The notes beneath the pieces are model-generated. The model was not told the DNA's origin. It was given only the letters and a program-made list of their open reading frames with translations, and made no database searches. From Pseudomonas faucium (GTDB lineage: Bacteria > Pseudomonadota > Gammaproteobacteria > Pseudomonadales > Pseudomonadaceae), in contig NZ_BQIP01000030.1 of the NCBI RefSeq assembly GCF_021602585.1, forward strand, positions 1 to 55,765: a stretch of DNA of 55,765 nt, given 5' to 3'. The translations under genes were made by a program, and so were the position numbers. This document shows, one piece after another, positions 18,310-27,614 of the stretch. Every line of letters begins with the position of its first letter. Within the stretch, counting starts at the first letter, position 1.

Positions 18310-18467
18310 CTAAGAACAGGTCGTTTACGGCTAAATCCCGCGCCCGGCAAGCCTGCACACTGAAGCCATTCACGGTACCAGAGGGTTTGGTCACCCTCGC
18401 TCACGCACAGTGGATGTTGCTCGCTCTTGGCCCCGCTGGCTCACGGCTTTGCGGGGCTATTTTTTTG
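18310..18467 (+). ncRNA. Candidate small RNA with intrinsic terminator
   Basis: The gap between the leftward 85-residue gene (starting at 18204) and the 3' end of leftward cdhB (18486) contains a strong rightward terminator: stem GCCCCGC/GCGGGGC (18430-18436 and 18451-18457) followed by TATTTTTTT. No rightward gene precedes it, so it should end an independent transcript. A second clean hairpin GAGGGT/ACCCTC lies at 18381-18398. A weak promoter (TTGGCT, 18-bp spacer, GCTAAA at 18330-18335) would start an RNA near 18342, about 125 nt long. The 5' end is uncertain and no known family is claimed. Confidence 0.5.
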
Positions 18468-18485
18468 CCCCGCAAACACCCGTTG

Positions 18486-18962
18486 TCAGGCCTTCGCGGG
18501 AAGGCCGATCACCCGGCCGGTGAACGCAGGCGCAGGCAGATCCTGCTGTTCAGCCAGCAACCCTTGCAGCAATTCGACGCTGCGCTCAGCGAACGGCGAA
18601 GACTTCGGCCCGGCCAGGTCGACATGCAGCAGCATCTGCTCGCTGGCCGCCAGGGCCTCGTCGAACCCCGCCCGATGCAGGCTGTGGTAGACATGCAGGC
18701 GCTTGCGGTCGAAGCCGACGATCTGCGTCTGCACCCACACCTCGGTGCCCAGCTTCACTTCGTGCAGGTAGTTGATGTGAGCTTCCAAAGTGAACAGCGA
18801 ATTGCCACTCTGCCCACGGCTGTCGGCATCCAGGCCGATGCGCTCCATCAGCGCATCGGTGGCATAGCTGAAGATCAGCAGGTAGAAGGCATCGCGCAGG
18901 TGCCCGTTGTAGTCGACCCAGTCCTCCTGGACGGGGGTGCGGTAAGTGGTCAGTGCGGGCAT
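18486..18962 (-). CDS. cdhB: Carnitine-cluster thioesterase CdhB
   Basis: 158 residues, a hot-dog-fold thioesterase (4HBT type) with the catalytic-region sequence VDYNGHLRDAFYLLIF. The ATG at 18962 is chosen because GAGGAG lies seven bases upstream; an earlier in-frame start would overlap cdhA. In P. aeruginosa the equivalent protein hydrolyses betainyl-CoA made by CdhC, releasing glycine betaine. It is the last gene of caiX-cdhC-cdhA-cdhB. The hocS lipase gene found after it in P. aeruginosa is absent here. Confidence 0.85.
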   Translation of the reverse strand: MPALTTYRTPVQEDWVDYNGHLRDAFYLLIFSYATDALMERIGLDADSRGQSGNSLFTLEAHINYLHEVKLGTEVWVQTQIVGFDRKRLHVYHSLHRAGFDEALAASEQMLLHVDLAGPKSSPFAERSVELLQGLLAEQQDLPAPAFTGRVIGLPAKA

Positions 18963-18972
18963 CGTGCGCTCC

Positions 18973-19938
18973 TCAGTCGCCAAAGGCCATGCCGTGCTTG
19001 GCCTTGCTGGTCTTCACCGCGTCCAGCACCGCCAGCAGGGTGTCATCACGATAGCGCTCCAGCGCGGCGATGCTGCGTTCGCCCTGTTGCGCCGAGGTGC
19101 CGTCCACCACGTCGTCGATCAGCTTGTCGGTCAGCTCGGGGGCTGGCAGGTAGGTCCAGGGCAGTTTCAGCGCCGGGCCGAACTGCGACATGAAGTGGCG
19201 CATGCCCGCATCGCCGCCAGCCAGGGTGTAGGTGAGGAAGGTGCCCATGAACGACCAGCGCAAACCGGCGCCGAAGCGGATGGCATCGTCGATTTCGCCC
19301 GTGCTGGCGACGCCGTCGTTGACCAGGTGCAGCGCCTCGCGCCACAGCGCTTCGAGCAGGCGGTCGGCGATGAAGCCCGGCACTTCCTTGCGCACGTGCA
19401 GCGGGCGCATGCCGAGGGCGGTGTAGATGGTTTTTGCCGCCTCGATGGCTTCGGGCGCGGTGCGGTTGCCGCCGACGATCTCCACCAGCGGCAGCAGGTA
19501 CACCGGGTTGAACGGGTGGCCGACCACGCAGCGCTCGGGGTGCGTGGCCGATTCGTAGAACTCGCTGGGCAGCAGGCCCGAGGTGCTCGAACCGATGATG
19601 GCGTCAGGCTTGGCTGCGGCGCTGATCTTGGCGTGCAGCTCGAGCTTGAGGTCCAGCCGCTCTGGCGCGCTTTCCTGGATGAAGTCGGCGTTGCGCACGC
19701 ATTCCTCGATGGTGGCCACAAAGGTCAGGCGCTCGGGTGATGCGCCTGCGGCCAGGCCCTGCTTTTCAAGCGCAGGCCAGGCGTTGGCGATGCGCTTGCG
19801 CAGCGCCTGCTCGGCACCCGGTGCCGGGTCCCAGGCGATCACGTCCAGGCCGTGGGCGAGGGCGCGGGCGACCCAGCCGCTGCCGATCACGCCGCTACCC
19901 AGGGCGGCGAAGGTCTTGATCTCGGTGATGAAGGGCAT
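18973..19938 (-). CDS. cdhA: L-carnitine 3-dehydrogenase CdhA
   Basis: 321 residues. A 3-hydroxyacyl-CoA-dehydrogenase-type enzyme that oxidises L-carnitine with NAD+ to 3-dehydrocarnitine. The Rossmann loop [15 protein letters not shown] is at about 13-27. The substrate-domain segments [15 protein letters not shown] and [17 protein letters not shown] are those of the family. It lies between cdhC (18 bases upstream) and cdhB (10 bases downstream). The assignment rests on length, motifs and the complete operon. Confidence 0.9.
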   Translation of the reverse strand: MPFITEIKTFAALGSGVIGSGWVARALAHGLDVIAWDPAPGAEQALRKRIANAWPALEKQGLAAGASPERLTFVATIEECVRNADFIQESAPERLDLKLELHAKISAAAKPDAIIGSSTSGLLPSEFYESATHPERCVVGHPFNPVYLLPLVEIVGGNRTAPEAIEAAKTIYTALGMRPLHVRKEVPGFIADRLLEALWREALHLVNDGVASTGEIDDAIRFGAGLRWSFMGTFLTYTLAGGDAGMRHFMSQFGPALKLPWTYLPAPELTDKLIDDVVDGTSAQQGERSIAALERYRDDTLLAVLDAVKTSKAKHGMAFGD

Positions 19939-19956
19939 ATCGGTCTCCAGTAGGGA

Positions 19957-20841
19957 TCAGCGGCGCTTGAGGTTCATTTTTTCCCGGCCTTCTGCCGGGC
20001 TGAGTACGCGGCCACCCATGCGGGTGATGATCTCGGCGGCGCGCTCCACCAGCTGGCCGTTGCTGGCCAGCACGCCGCGGTCCAGGTACAGGTTGTCTTC
20101 CAGGCCCACCCGCACGTTGCCGCCGAGCAGCACGGCTTGCGCTGCCATCGGCATCTGCATGCGGCCGATGCCGAAGCCGGCCCAGGTGACGTTGGCCGGC
20201 AGGTTGTCGACCATCGCCTTCATGGTGGTGGTGTCGGCCGGTGCGCCCCAGGGGATGCCCAGGCACAGTTGGAACAGCGGGTCTTGGAGCAGGCCTTCTT
20301 TGATCATCTGCTTGGCGAACCACAGGTGGCCGGTGTCGAAGATTTCCAGCTCGGCCTTCACCCCCAGTTCGGTGATGCGCTTGGCGCCGGCGCGCAGTTG
20401 CGCCGGGGTGGAGACGTAGATGGCGTTGCCGTCGCCGAAGTTGAGGGTGCCGCAGTCGAGCGTGCAGATTTCCGGCAGCAGCGCCTCGACGTGGGCCAGG
20501 CGCTCCAGCGGGCCGATCAGGTCGGTGCCGGGGCCGAATTCCATGGGCGATTCGCCTGGGCCGATTTCCAGGTCGCCGCCCATGCCGGCGGTGAGGTTGA
20601 CGATGACGTCCACGTCGGCTTCGCGGATGCGTTCCATGACTTCGCGGTAGAGGTTCACGTCGCGGCTGAAGCGGCCGGTTTGCGGGTCGCGGACGTGGCA
20701 GTGGACCACGGTGGCGCCGGCTTTGGCGGCTTCGACGGCGGCTTCGGCGATCTGCTTGGGGGTGACCGGGACCAGGTGGCTCTTGGCGACCGTGTCGCCA
20801 GCGCCGGTGAGGGCGCAGGTGATGATGACGTCGTGGTTCAT
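19957..20841 (-). CDS. cdhC: 3-Dehydrocarnitine cleavage enzyme CdhC (BKACE family)
   Basis: 294 residues of the beta-keto acid cleavage enzyme family (formerly DUF849). The zinc-binding His pair is in VVHCHVRDP (His47, His49). The enzyme condenses dehydrocarnitine with acetyl-CoA and splits it into acetoacetate and betainyl-CoA. It opens the enzyme part of the carnitine operon and is separated from caiX by a REP hairpin, which would let the binding protein and the enzymes be expressed at different levels. Confidence 0.9.
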   Translation of the reverse strand: MNHDVIITCALTGAGDTVAKSHLVPVTPKQIAEAAVEAAKAGATVVHCHVRDPQTGRFSRDVNLYREVMERIREADVDVIVNLTAGMGGDLEIGPGESPMEFGPGTDLIGPLERLAHVEALLPEICTLDCGTLNFGDGNAIYVSTPAQLRAGAKRITELGVKAELEIFDTGHLWFAKQMIKEGLLQDPLFQLCLGIPWGAPADTTTMKAMVDNLPANVTWAGFGIGRMQMPMAAQAVLLGGNVRVGLEDNLYLDRGVLASNGQLVERAAEIITRMGGRVLSPAEGREKMNLKRR

Positions 20842-20873
20842 CGTGTGTTCCTTGTGGGGTCGGTTGAGGCTTT

Positions 20874-20951
20874 TCGCGGATGAATCCGCTCCTACAGGGG
20901 GCGGCGCTGCCCCCTGGCCAAAAGGTTTTGTAGGAGCGGATTTATCCGCGA
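20874..20951. repeat. REP pair (type C, GGAGCGGATTTATCCGCG core)
   Basis: Inverted units of about 23 bp between caiX and cdhC, that is, inside the operon. A small additional GC stem (GGGGGCGGCGCTGCCCCC region) sits in the loop. Confidence 0.9.
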
Positions 20952-20960
20952 GGCGATCTG

Positions 20961-21905
20961 TCAGTTGGCGCTGAGCTTGAGGTTGTCTGCGGCCGGCTTG
21001 CCATCGAAGGTGGTCACACCCTCAAGCCAGCGGGCCTTGTCGTCGGGGTGGTCCTTGAGCCACTGGCGGGCCGATTCCAGCGCGTCCTTGTGGTCGAGCA
21101 GCGGCTGCATCATGCGGCTCTCGTCCTCGGCGCTGAAACTCAGGTTGGCCAGCAGGCGGTGGGCGTTGGGGCAGCGGTCGGCGTAGTCCGGGGCGGTCAC
21201 CGTCCACACCGTGGCGCGGCCTTCGTCCGGGCCCAGGGCATCCTGGCTGTCGCCCAGGTAGGCCATGTCGATGTTCACGTTCATCGGGTGCGGCGCCCAG
21301 CCGAAGAACACCACCGCTTCCTTGCGCCGCACGGCGCGGTCGACGGCGGCGAGCATGCCGGCCTCGCTGGACTCGACCAGCTGGAACTTGCCCAGGCCGA
21401 ACTGGTTCTTGGTGATCATGGCCTTGATCTGGGTGTTGGCGCCCGAACCTGGTTCGATGCCGTAGATCTTGCCGCCCAACTCCTTGTCGAACTTGTGGAT
21501 GTCGGCAAAGGTCTTCAGGCCCTTGTCATACAGGTACTTGGGCACTGCCAGGGTCGCCCGCGCATCTTCCAGGCTCGGCTTTTCCAGCACCTTGACCTGC
21601 TGCGCGTCGATGAATGGGGTGATGGTCTGGGTCATGATCGGGTTCCAGTAACCCAGGAACATGTCCAGGCGCTTGTCGCGGATACCGGCAAAGATGATCT
21701 GCTGCGAGGCGCTGGTCTGCTTGGTCTGGTAACCCAGGCCGTCGAGCAGTACCTGGGCCATGGCGCTGGTGGCGATGACGTCGGTCCAGTTGACCACGCC
21801 CAGGCGCACGTTCTTGCAGGCCGCGGGCTCGGCGGCGAAAAGCGGGGTGGCGACGATGCTGCTCAGGGCAAGGGACAACAGGCTGCGGCGGATCAAGCTG
21901 TGCAT
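20961..21905 (-). CDS. caiX: Carnitine-binding periplasmic protein CaiX
   Basis: 314 residues from the ATG at 21905 (GGAGAG upstream), with a signal peptide ending ...VATPLFA before AEPAAC. It is a paralogue of CbcX: both share [32 protein letters not shown] and the C-terminal DGKP segment. It has no permease or ATPase of its own beside it. In Pseudomonas CaiX delivers carnitine to CbcWV, whose genes are about 7-8 kb away in this window. It is first in the caiX-cdhCAB operon and diverges from cdhR. Confidence 0.88.
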   Translation of the reverse strand: MHSLIRRSLLSLALSSIVATPLFAAEPAACKNVRLGVVNWTDVIATSAMAQVLLDGLGYQTKQTSASQQIIFAGIRDKRLDMFLGYWNPIMTQTITPFIDAQQVKVLEKPSLEDARATLAVPKYLYDKGLKTFADIHKFDKELGGKIYGIEPGSGANTQIKAMITKNQFGLGKFQLVESSEAGMLAAVDRAVRRKEAVVFFGWAPHPMNVNIDMAYLGDSQDALGPDEGRATVWTVTAPDYADRCPNAHRLLANLSFSAEDESRMMQPLLDHKDALESARQWLKDHPDDKARWLEGVTTFDGKPAADNLKLSAN

Positions 21906-22051
21906 GGTGGCTCTCCATCGGCAGTGCATATTGTTATGGTGGGCGGCCTCTGCGGGCCGTGTGAATAAGCTACGCGGGCGGCGGGGTGGAAAATCGCACC
22001 CTGGCGACCAACACTTGCACGCAAGCGACCACCTTCACTGTGGAGCATTCG

Positions 22052-22996
22052 ATGCCGGACACCATCCACTTCCTATTGCTGCCGGGCTTTTCCGCCATGG
22101 GCTTCATCAGCGCCCTGGAGCCGCTGCGGGTGGCCAACCGTTTTCGCGGCCCGTTGTACCGCTGGCGCGTGCTCAGCCTGGACGGTGGCGCGGTGCAGGC
22201 GAGCAATGGCATGTCGGTGAATGCCGATGGCGCGCTGGCGCAGGAGGCGCCGGGCAAGATGTTGCTGGTGGTGGCCGGCTTCGACCCGCTGGCGCATTAC
22301 GGCGTGGCGCTGCAGCAGGGCCTGCGCCGCTTCGACCACGACGGCGTGATCCTCGGCGGCATCGACACCGGCGCCATGCTGCTGGCCGAGGCCGGCCTGC
22401 TCGATGGCTACCGGGCGACCTTGCACTGGGAGGCGCTGGACGCCTTCAAGGAGCGCTACCCAAGGTTGCAGGCGACCCAGGAGCTGTTCGAGATCGACCG
22501 CCGGCGCATCACCTGCGCTGGCGGCACGGCGTCGATCGACCTGATGCTCGACCTGATCGCCCAGGCCCATGGCAGCGAGTTGGCGGTGCAGGTGTCGGAG
22601 CAGTTCGTGCTCGGGCGCATCCGCCCGCGCCAGGACCACCAGCGCATGCAGATCGCCAGCCGTTATGGCCTGAGCAACAAGAAGCTGGTGAAGGTGATTG
22701 GCGAGATGGAGCGCAACCTGGAGCAGCCGCTCAATACCCAGGTGCTGGCCGATGCGGTGCAAGTGACCCGGCGCCAGCTGGAGCGGCTGTTTCGCCTGCA
22801 CCTGGAGGACACGCCCAGCGGCTTCTACCTGCGCCTGAGGCTGGACAAGGCGCGGCAGCTGTTGCGTCAGACCGACATGAATGTGCTGGAGGTGGCGGTG
22901 GCGTGCGGGTTCGAGTCGGCTTCGTACTTCACCCGCTGCTACCGGGCGCGGTTTGCCCGGTGCCCCCGGGAGGATCGGCTGGCGCGGGCGGTTTGA
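22052..22996 (+). CDS. cdhR: CdhR, AraC-family activator of carnitine catabolism
   Basis: 314 residues from the ATG at 22052 (GGAG upstream). The architecture is that of GbdR: an amidotransferase-like sensor domain (IHFLLLPGFSAMGFISALEPLRVANRF at the start) and a C-terminal double helix-turn-helix (TQVLADAVQVTRRQLERLFR and EVAVACGFESASYFTRCYRA). Divergence from caiX across a 146-bp gap and the adjacent cdh genes identify it as CdhR rather than another of the many GATase-AraC regulators. Confidence 0.88.
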   Translation: MPDTIHFLLLPGFSAMGFISALEPLRVANRFRGPLYRWRVLSLDGGAVQASNGMSVNADGALAQEAPGKMLLVVAGFDPLAHYGVALQQGLRRFDHDGVILGGIDTGAMLLAEAGLLDGYRATLHWEALDAFKERYPRLQATQELFEIDRRRITCAGGTASIDLMLDLIAQAHGSELAVQVSEQFVLGRIRPRQDHQRMQIASRYGLSNKKLVKVIGEMERNLEQPLNTQVLADAVQVTRRQLERLFRLHLEDTPSGFYLRLRLDKARQLLRQTDMNVLEVAVACGFESASYFTRCYRARFARCPREDRLARAV

Positions 22997-23017
22997 GGGG
23001 TGTCAGTGGCGGCCTCA

Positions 23018-23081
23018 TCGCCGGCAAGCCGGCTCCCACAAAAGGCTGTGGCGTCACTTGTGGGAGCCGGCTTGCCGGCGA
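23018..23081. repeat. REP pair (type A)
   Basis: Inverted REP units between convergent cdhR and the LprI-like gene. Confidence 0.9.
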
Positions 23082-23096
23082 TGAGGCCGGTGCAGG

Positions 23097-23498
23097 CTAC
23101 TGCTGCCCGATGGTCTGCAGGTACTCCGAGCGGTCATCGCTGCGCTGCGCCACGCAGGTGTTCCACGCCGCCTCGAAGGCCTTGCTCCCGGGTTTCTCGG
23201 CGTAGGTCTCGACCTTGCAGTCGGCATCACGCAATTGCGTCCAGAGCTTTTCGGCGGCGTCCATGCGCTCGACCAGCGCCGTGGCCTGGGCCGCTTCGTC
23301 GGCATACTGGTCGCGAATACGCTGGGTCAGGTCGTCATACGCCAACTTCAACTCACGCTCGGCGGTCTGCTTGTTGAACGCCGCGCAGGCATAGGTCTGC
23401 TGGTCGGTTTCAACGTTGTCGCACGGCGTGCTCTCTTCCTCGCCGGCCTGGGCCACGCCGACCACCGCCAGCAGTACCAGCCATGCCAATGATTTCAT
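23097..23498 (-). CDS. LprI/DUF1311-family secreted protein
   Basis: 133 residues from the ATG at 23498 (AGGAGA upstream). A signal peptide (MKSLAWLVLLAVVGVAQA) is followed by a helical domain with four cysteines in the spacing of the lysozyme-inhibitor LprI/DUF1311 family: TPCDN, YACAAF, DADCKV and WNTCVAQ, probably two disulfides in the periplasm. The family name comes from a mycobacterial lysozyme inhibitor, and inhibition is not proven for this one. It has no obvious link with the betaine genes on either side. Confidence 0.75.
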   Translation of the reverse strand: MKSLAWLVLLAVVGVAQAGEEESTPCDNVETDQQTYACAAFNKQTAERELKLAYDDLTQRIRDQYADEAAQATALVERMDAAEKLWTQLRDADCKVETYAEKPGSKAFEAAWNTCVAQRSDDRSEYLQTIGQQ

Positions 23499-23783
23499 CC
23501 GTTTTCTCCTAAACAGGCTGACGAATCGCAGGGATTCTCGCTCACCCCACGACAAGACGATAGCTCCCTGACGAAATGTTCATGAAACGCCCCAACAGGT
23601 CGTTATCGAGACTGTCTCTCATCCCCAGGCGCCGGGCCAGACGGGCCGATGTCGCGCATTGACGCTTTCGGCAAACCCCCTGTCGTTTTTGCATCGGGGC
23701 GCCTTGGGGCACAGGCATATGCTGGCCCCAAAGCGCCGGCACATCGTTCGGTGCGACCCAACTCAATAAAAGGGGACAGCCTG

Positions 23784-24761
23784 ATGAGCCCAGCCGAACT
23801 GCACGCCGACAGCATCGTCATCGACGGTTTGATCATTGCCAAATGGAACCGCGAGCTGTTCGAAGACATGCGCAAAGGCGGCCTGACCGCAGCCAACTGC
23901 ACCGTGTCGGTCTGGGAAGGGTTCAAGGCCACCGTCGACAACATTGCCGCCAGCCAGAAGCTGATCCGCGAGAACGGCGACCTGGTGATGCCGGTGCGCA
24001 CCACCGCCGACATCCGCAAGGCCAAGGAGCTGGGCAAGACCGGCATTCTTTTCGGCTTCCAGAACGCCCATGCCTTCGAAGACCAGATCGCCTACGTCGA
24101 CGTGTTCAAGCAGCTGGGCGTGGGCATCGTGCAGATGTGCTACAACACCCAGAACCTAGTCGGCACCGGCTGCTACGAGCGTGACGGCGGGCTGTCGGGC
24201 TTCGGCCGCGAGATCGTGGCGGAAATGAACCGCGTGGGCATCATGTGCGACCTGTCCCACGTCGGCTCCAAGACATCCGAAGAAGTCATCCTCGAATCGA
24301 AAAAACCGGTGTGCTACTCGCACTGCCTGCCGTCGGGCCTCAAGGAGCACCCGCGCAACAAGTCCGATGCGGAGCTCAAGTTCATCGCCGACCACGGCGG
24401 CTTCGTCGGCGTGACCATGTTCGCGCCGTTCCTGGCCAAGGGCATCGACTCGACCATCGACGACTACGCCGAAGCCATCGAGTACACCATGAACATCGTC
24501 GGTGAAGACGCCATCGGCATCGGCACCGACTTCACCCAGGGCCACGGCCAGGACTTCTTCGAATACCTGACCCACGACAAGGGCTACGCCCGTCGCCTGA
24601 CCAACTTCGGCAAGATCATCAACCCGCTCGGCATTCGCACCGTCGGCGAGTTCCCCAACCTCACCGAAACCCTGCTCAAGCGCGGCCACTCCGAGCGCGT
24701 GGTGCGCAAGATCATGGGCGAGAACTGGGTCAACGTCCTCAAGGACGTCTGGGGCGAGTAA
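23784..24761 (+). CDS. Membrane-dipeptidase (M19) family protein with an altered metal site
   Basis: 325 residues from the ATG at 23784 (AGGGGA upstream). The fold is that of renal dipeptidase, and the second half keeps the expected residues: His159 (DLSHV), His180 (YSHC), Arg191 (HPRN) and Asp249 (GTDF). The N-terminal HxD zinc ligands that normally follow DG are Leu16 and Ile18 here, and the bridging Glu seems to be Gln93 (GFQNA). Ordinary binuclear dipeptidase action is therefore doubtful. In P. aeruginosa a gene of this family also heads the dgc region, so it probably acts on a betaine-derived compound or has another role. The operon continues with DUF5943, dgcA and dgcB. Confidence 0.8.
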   Translation: MSPAELHADSIVIDGLIIAKWNRELFEDMRKGGLTAANCTVSVWEGFKATVDNIAASQKLIRENGDLVMPVRTTADIRKAKELGKTGILFGFQNAHAFEDQIAYVDVFKQLGVGIVQMCYNTQNLVGTGCYERDGGLSGFGREIVAEMNRVGIMCDLSHVGSKTSEEVILESKKPVCYSHCLPSGLKEHPRNKSDAELKFIADHGGFVGVTMFAPFLAKGIDSTIDDYAEAIEYTMNIVGEDAIGIGTDFTQGHGQDFFEYLTHDKGYARRLTNFGKIINPLGIRTVGEFPNLTETLLKRGHSERVVRKIMGENWVNVLKDVWGE

Positions 24762-24838
24762 GCCGCTCTCCACGCCTGATAGCCCCTGCCAGCAACGCCG
24801 GGGCACCCACATAAAAAATTTTATGGAGTTGAGTTTCC

Positions 24839-25369
24839 ATGGCCAAGATCGCCCCGCAATTGCCAATCGAAGTCGACAGCGAGACCGGTGTCTGGACCAG
24901 CGACGCCCTGCCGATGCTGTACGTGCCGCGGCATTTCTTCGTCAACAACCACATCGGCATCGAAGAAGTGCTGGGCGCCGACGCCTACGCCGAGATCCTC
25001 TACAAGGCCGGCTACAAGTCGGCCTGGCACTGGTGTGAAAAAGAAGCCGAGTGCCATGGCCTGGAAGGCGTGGCGGTGTTCGAGCACTACATGAAGCGCC
25101 TGAGCCAGCGTGGCTGGGGCCTGTTCCAGATCCAGGACATCGACCTGGACAAAGGCACCTGCAGCGTCAAGCTCAAGCACTCGGCGTTCGTGTACGTGTA
25201 CGGCAAGTGCGGGCGTAAGGTCGACTACATGTTCACCGGCTGGTTCGCCGGCGCGATGGACCAGATTCTCGCTGCCCGCGGCAGCAAGATCCGCACCGTG
25301 GCCGAGCAGGTCTACGGCGGGTCGGAAGAAGGCCACGAAGATGGCCTGTTCGTTACGAAGCCGTTGTAA
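24839..25369 (+). CDS. DUF5943 protein of the dimethylglycine operon
   Basis: 176 residues. It has no signal peptide and reads as a soluble alpha/beta protein with several cysteines and histidines (HWCEKEAECHG, YGKCGRK). I place it in DUF5943, which resembles the 4-vinyl-reductase/V4R small-molecule-binding fold; that resemblance is from memory. It stands 77 bases after the dipeptidase-like gene and 15 before dgcA, the conserved position in Pseudomonas. It may help maturation or cofactor handling of DgcA, but there is no direct evidence. Confidence 0.8.
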   Translation: MAKIAPQLPIEVDSETGVWTSDALPMLYVPRHFFVNNHIGIEEVLGADAYAEILYKAGYKSAWHWCEKEAECHGLEGVAVFEHYMKRLSQRGWGLFQIQDIDLDKGTCSVKLKHSAFVYVYGKCGRKVDYMFTGWFAGAMDQILAARGSKIRTVAEQVYGGSEEGHEDGLFVTKPL

Positions 25370-25384
25370 GCCGGAGATAGCGTC

Positions 25385-27445
25385 ATGGCATTCGAAGCAA
25401 TGTTCCAGCCGATCCAGATCGGCAAACTGACCATCCGCAACCGCGTGCTCAGCACCGCGCACGCCGAGGTCTACGCCACTGACGGCGGCATGACGACCGA
25501 CCGCTACGTGAAGTACTACGAAGAGAAGGCCAAGGGCGGCATCGGCCTGGCCATCTGCGGCGGCTCGTCGGTGGTGGCCATCGACAGCCCGCAGGAATGG
25601 TGGGCCTCGGTCAACCTGTCGACCGACCGCATCATCCCGCACTTCCAGAACCTGGCCGACGCCATGCACAAGCATGGCGCCAAGATCATGATCCAGATTA
25701 CCCACATGGGCCGCCGCTCGCGCTGGGACGGCTTCAACTGGCCGACCCTGATGTCGCCCTCGGGCATCCGTGAACCGGTGCACCGCGCCACCTGCAAGAC
25801 CATCGAGGTGGAAGAGATCTGGCGGGTGATCGGCAACTACGCGCAGGCTGCGCGGCGTGCCAAGGAAGGTGGCCTGGACGGCGTCGAGCTGTCGGCGGTG
25901 CACCAGCACATGATCGACCAGTTCTGGAGCCCGCGGGTCAACAAGCGTACCGACGAATGGGGCGGCACCTTCGAAGGGCGCATGAAGTTCGGCCTGGAAG
26001 TGCTCAAGGCCGTGCGCGCCGAAGTCGGCGACGACTTCTGCGTGGGCATGCGCATCTGCGGTGACGAGTTCCACCCCGATGGCCTCAGCCACGAGGACAT
26101 GAAGCAGATCGCCGCCTACTACGACGGCACCGGCATGCTCGATTTCATCGGCGTGGTCGGCTCGGGCTGCGACACCCACAACACCCTGGCCAACGTCATC
26201 CCCAACATGAGCTACCCGCCGGAGCCGTTCCTGCACCTGGCGGCCGGCATCAAGGAAGTGGTCAAGGTCCCGGTGCTGCACGCGCAGAACATCAAGGACC
26301 CGAACCAGGCCACGCGCATCCTCGAAGGCGGCTACGTGGACATGGTCGGCATGACCCGCGCGCACATGGCCGACCCGCACCTGATCGCCAAGATCAAGAT
26401 GGGCCAGATCGACCAGATCAAGCAGTGCGTCGGTGCCAACTACTGCATCGACCGCCAGTACCAGGGCCTGGATGTGCTGTGCATCCAGAACGCCGCGACG
26501 TCCCGTGAATACATGGGCGTGCCGCACATCATCGAGAAGACCACCGGGGTCAAGCGCAAGGTGGTGGTGGTCGGCGCCGGCCCGGCCGGCATGGAAGCGG
26601 CCCGCGTGGCCGCCGAACGTGGCCACGACGTGACCCTGTTCGAGAAGAAGGAGCAGATCGGCGGGCAGATCACCATCGCCGCCAAGGCACCGCAACGTGA
26701 CCAGATCGCCGGCATCACCCGCTGGTACCAGCTGGAGCTGGCGCGCCTGAAAGTCGACCTGCGCCTGGGCACTGCTGCTGACGTGGCGACCATCCAGGAC
26801 CTGCGCCCGGACGTGATCGTGCTGGCCGTGGGCGGGCATTCGTTCCTCGAGCAGAACGAGCACTGGGGCGCCGCCGAAGGGCTGGTGGTCAGCAGCTGGG
26901 ACGTGCTCGACGGCAAGGTAGCGCCGGGCAAGAACGTGCTGGTGTACGACACCATCTGCGAATTCACCGGCATGTCGGTGGCCGACTTCATCGCCGACAA
27001 GGGCAGCCAAGTCGAGATCGTCACCGACGACATCAAGCCGGGCGTGGCCATGGGCGGCACCACTTTCCCGACCTACTACCGCAGCATGTACCCCAAAGAA
27101 GTGATCATGACCGGCGACATGATGCTGGAGAAGGTCTACCGCGAAGGCGACAAGCTGGTGGCGGTGCTGGAAAACGAATACACCGGCGCCAAGGAAGAGC
27201 GTGTGGTCGACCAGGTGGTGGTGGAAAACGGCGTGCGCCCCGACGAAGCGTTGTACTACGCGCTGAAGGAAGGGTCGCGCAACAAGGGCCAGATCGATGT
27301 GGAGGCGCTGTTCGCCATCAAGCCGCAGCCGATCCTCAGCCAGCCGGGCGAGGGCTACCTGCTGTATCGCATCGGCGACTGCGTGGCCCAGCGCAACGTG
27401 CACGCGGCGATCTACGACGCCTTGCGCCTGTGCAAGGATTTCTGA
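25385..27445 (+). CDS. dgcA: Dimethylglycine demethylase subunit DgcA
   Basis: 686 residues, homologous to trimethylamine dehydrogenase: an FMN-binding barrel (about 1-345), a cysteine motif (348-366) and an ADP/NAD(P)-binding flavodoxin-like region with VVVVGAGPAGMEAARVAA near 390. With DgcB and the electron-transfer flavoprotein it oxidatively demethylates dimethylglycine to sarcosine. The iron-sulfur motif reads C348-x5-C354-x11-C366; the position of the second Cys in trimethylamine dehydrogenase is Ala351. The gene is 15 bases after DUF5943 and is separated from dgcB by a 229-bp gap that holds a large inverted repeat. Confidence 0.93.
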   Translation: MAFEAMFQPIQIGKLTIRNRVLSTAHAEVYATDGGMTTDRYVKYYEEKAKGGIGLAICGGSSVVAIDSPQEWWASVNLSTDRIIPHFQNLADAMHKHGAKIMIQITHMGRRSRWDGFNWPTLMSPSGIREPVHRATCKTIEVEEIWRVIGNYAQAARRAKEGGLDGVELSAVHQHMIDQFWSPRVNKRTDEWGGTFEGRMKFGLEVLKAVRAEVGDDFCVGMRICGDEFHPDGLSHEDMKQIAAYYDGTGMLDFIGVVGSGCDTHNTLANVIPNMSYPPEPFLHLAAGIKEVVKVPVLHAQNIKDPNQATRILEGGYVDMVGMTRAHMADPHLIAKIKMGQIDQIKQCVGANYCIDRQYQGLDVLCIQNAATSREYMGVPHIIEKTTGVKRKVVVVGAGPAGMEAARVAAERGHDVTLFEKKEQIGGQITIAAKAPQRDQIAGITRWYQLELARLKVDLRLGTAADVATIQDLRPDVIVLAVGGHSFLEQNEHWGAAEGLVVSSWDVLDGKVAPGKNVLVYDTICEFTGMSVADFIADKGSQVEIVTDDIKPGVAMGGTTFPTYYRSMYPKEVIMTGDMMLEKVYREGDKLVAVLENEYTGAKEERVVDQVVVENGVRPDEALYYALKEGSRNKGQIDVEALFAIKPQPILSQPGEGYLLYRIGDCVAQRNVHAAIYDALRLCKDF

Positions 27446-27480
27446 TCGCACCGCCGTTGTAGAGGCGGGACTGGCCCCCC

Positions 27481-27614
27481 TGTAGGAGCGGCCTTGTGTC
27501 GCGAAAGGGCTGCGAAGCGGCCCCAAGGTCTTCGCAGCAGCCCCAAGATCTTCGCAGCAGCACAGATCTTGGGGCCGCTTCGCGACCCTTTCGCGACACA
27601 AGGCCGCTCCTACA
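27481..27614. repeat. Large REP pair (type B) inside the dgc operon
   Basis: Perfect 29-bp inverted arms (27481-27509 and 27586-27614) enclose two direct repeats of CCCCAAGRTCTTCGCAGCAG (near 27521-27560) and a further inverted GATCTTGGGGCCGCTTCGC segment. The whole can form a long branched hairpin between dgcA and dgcB. Confidence 0.9.
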
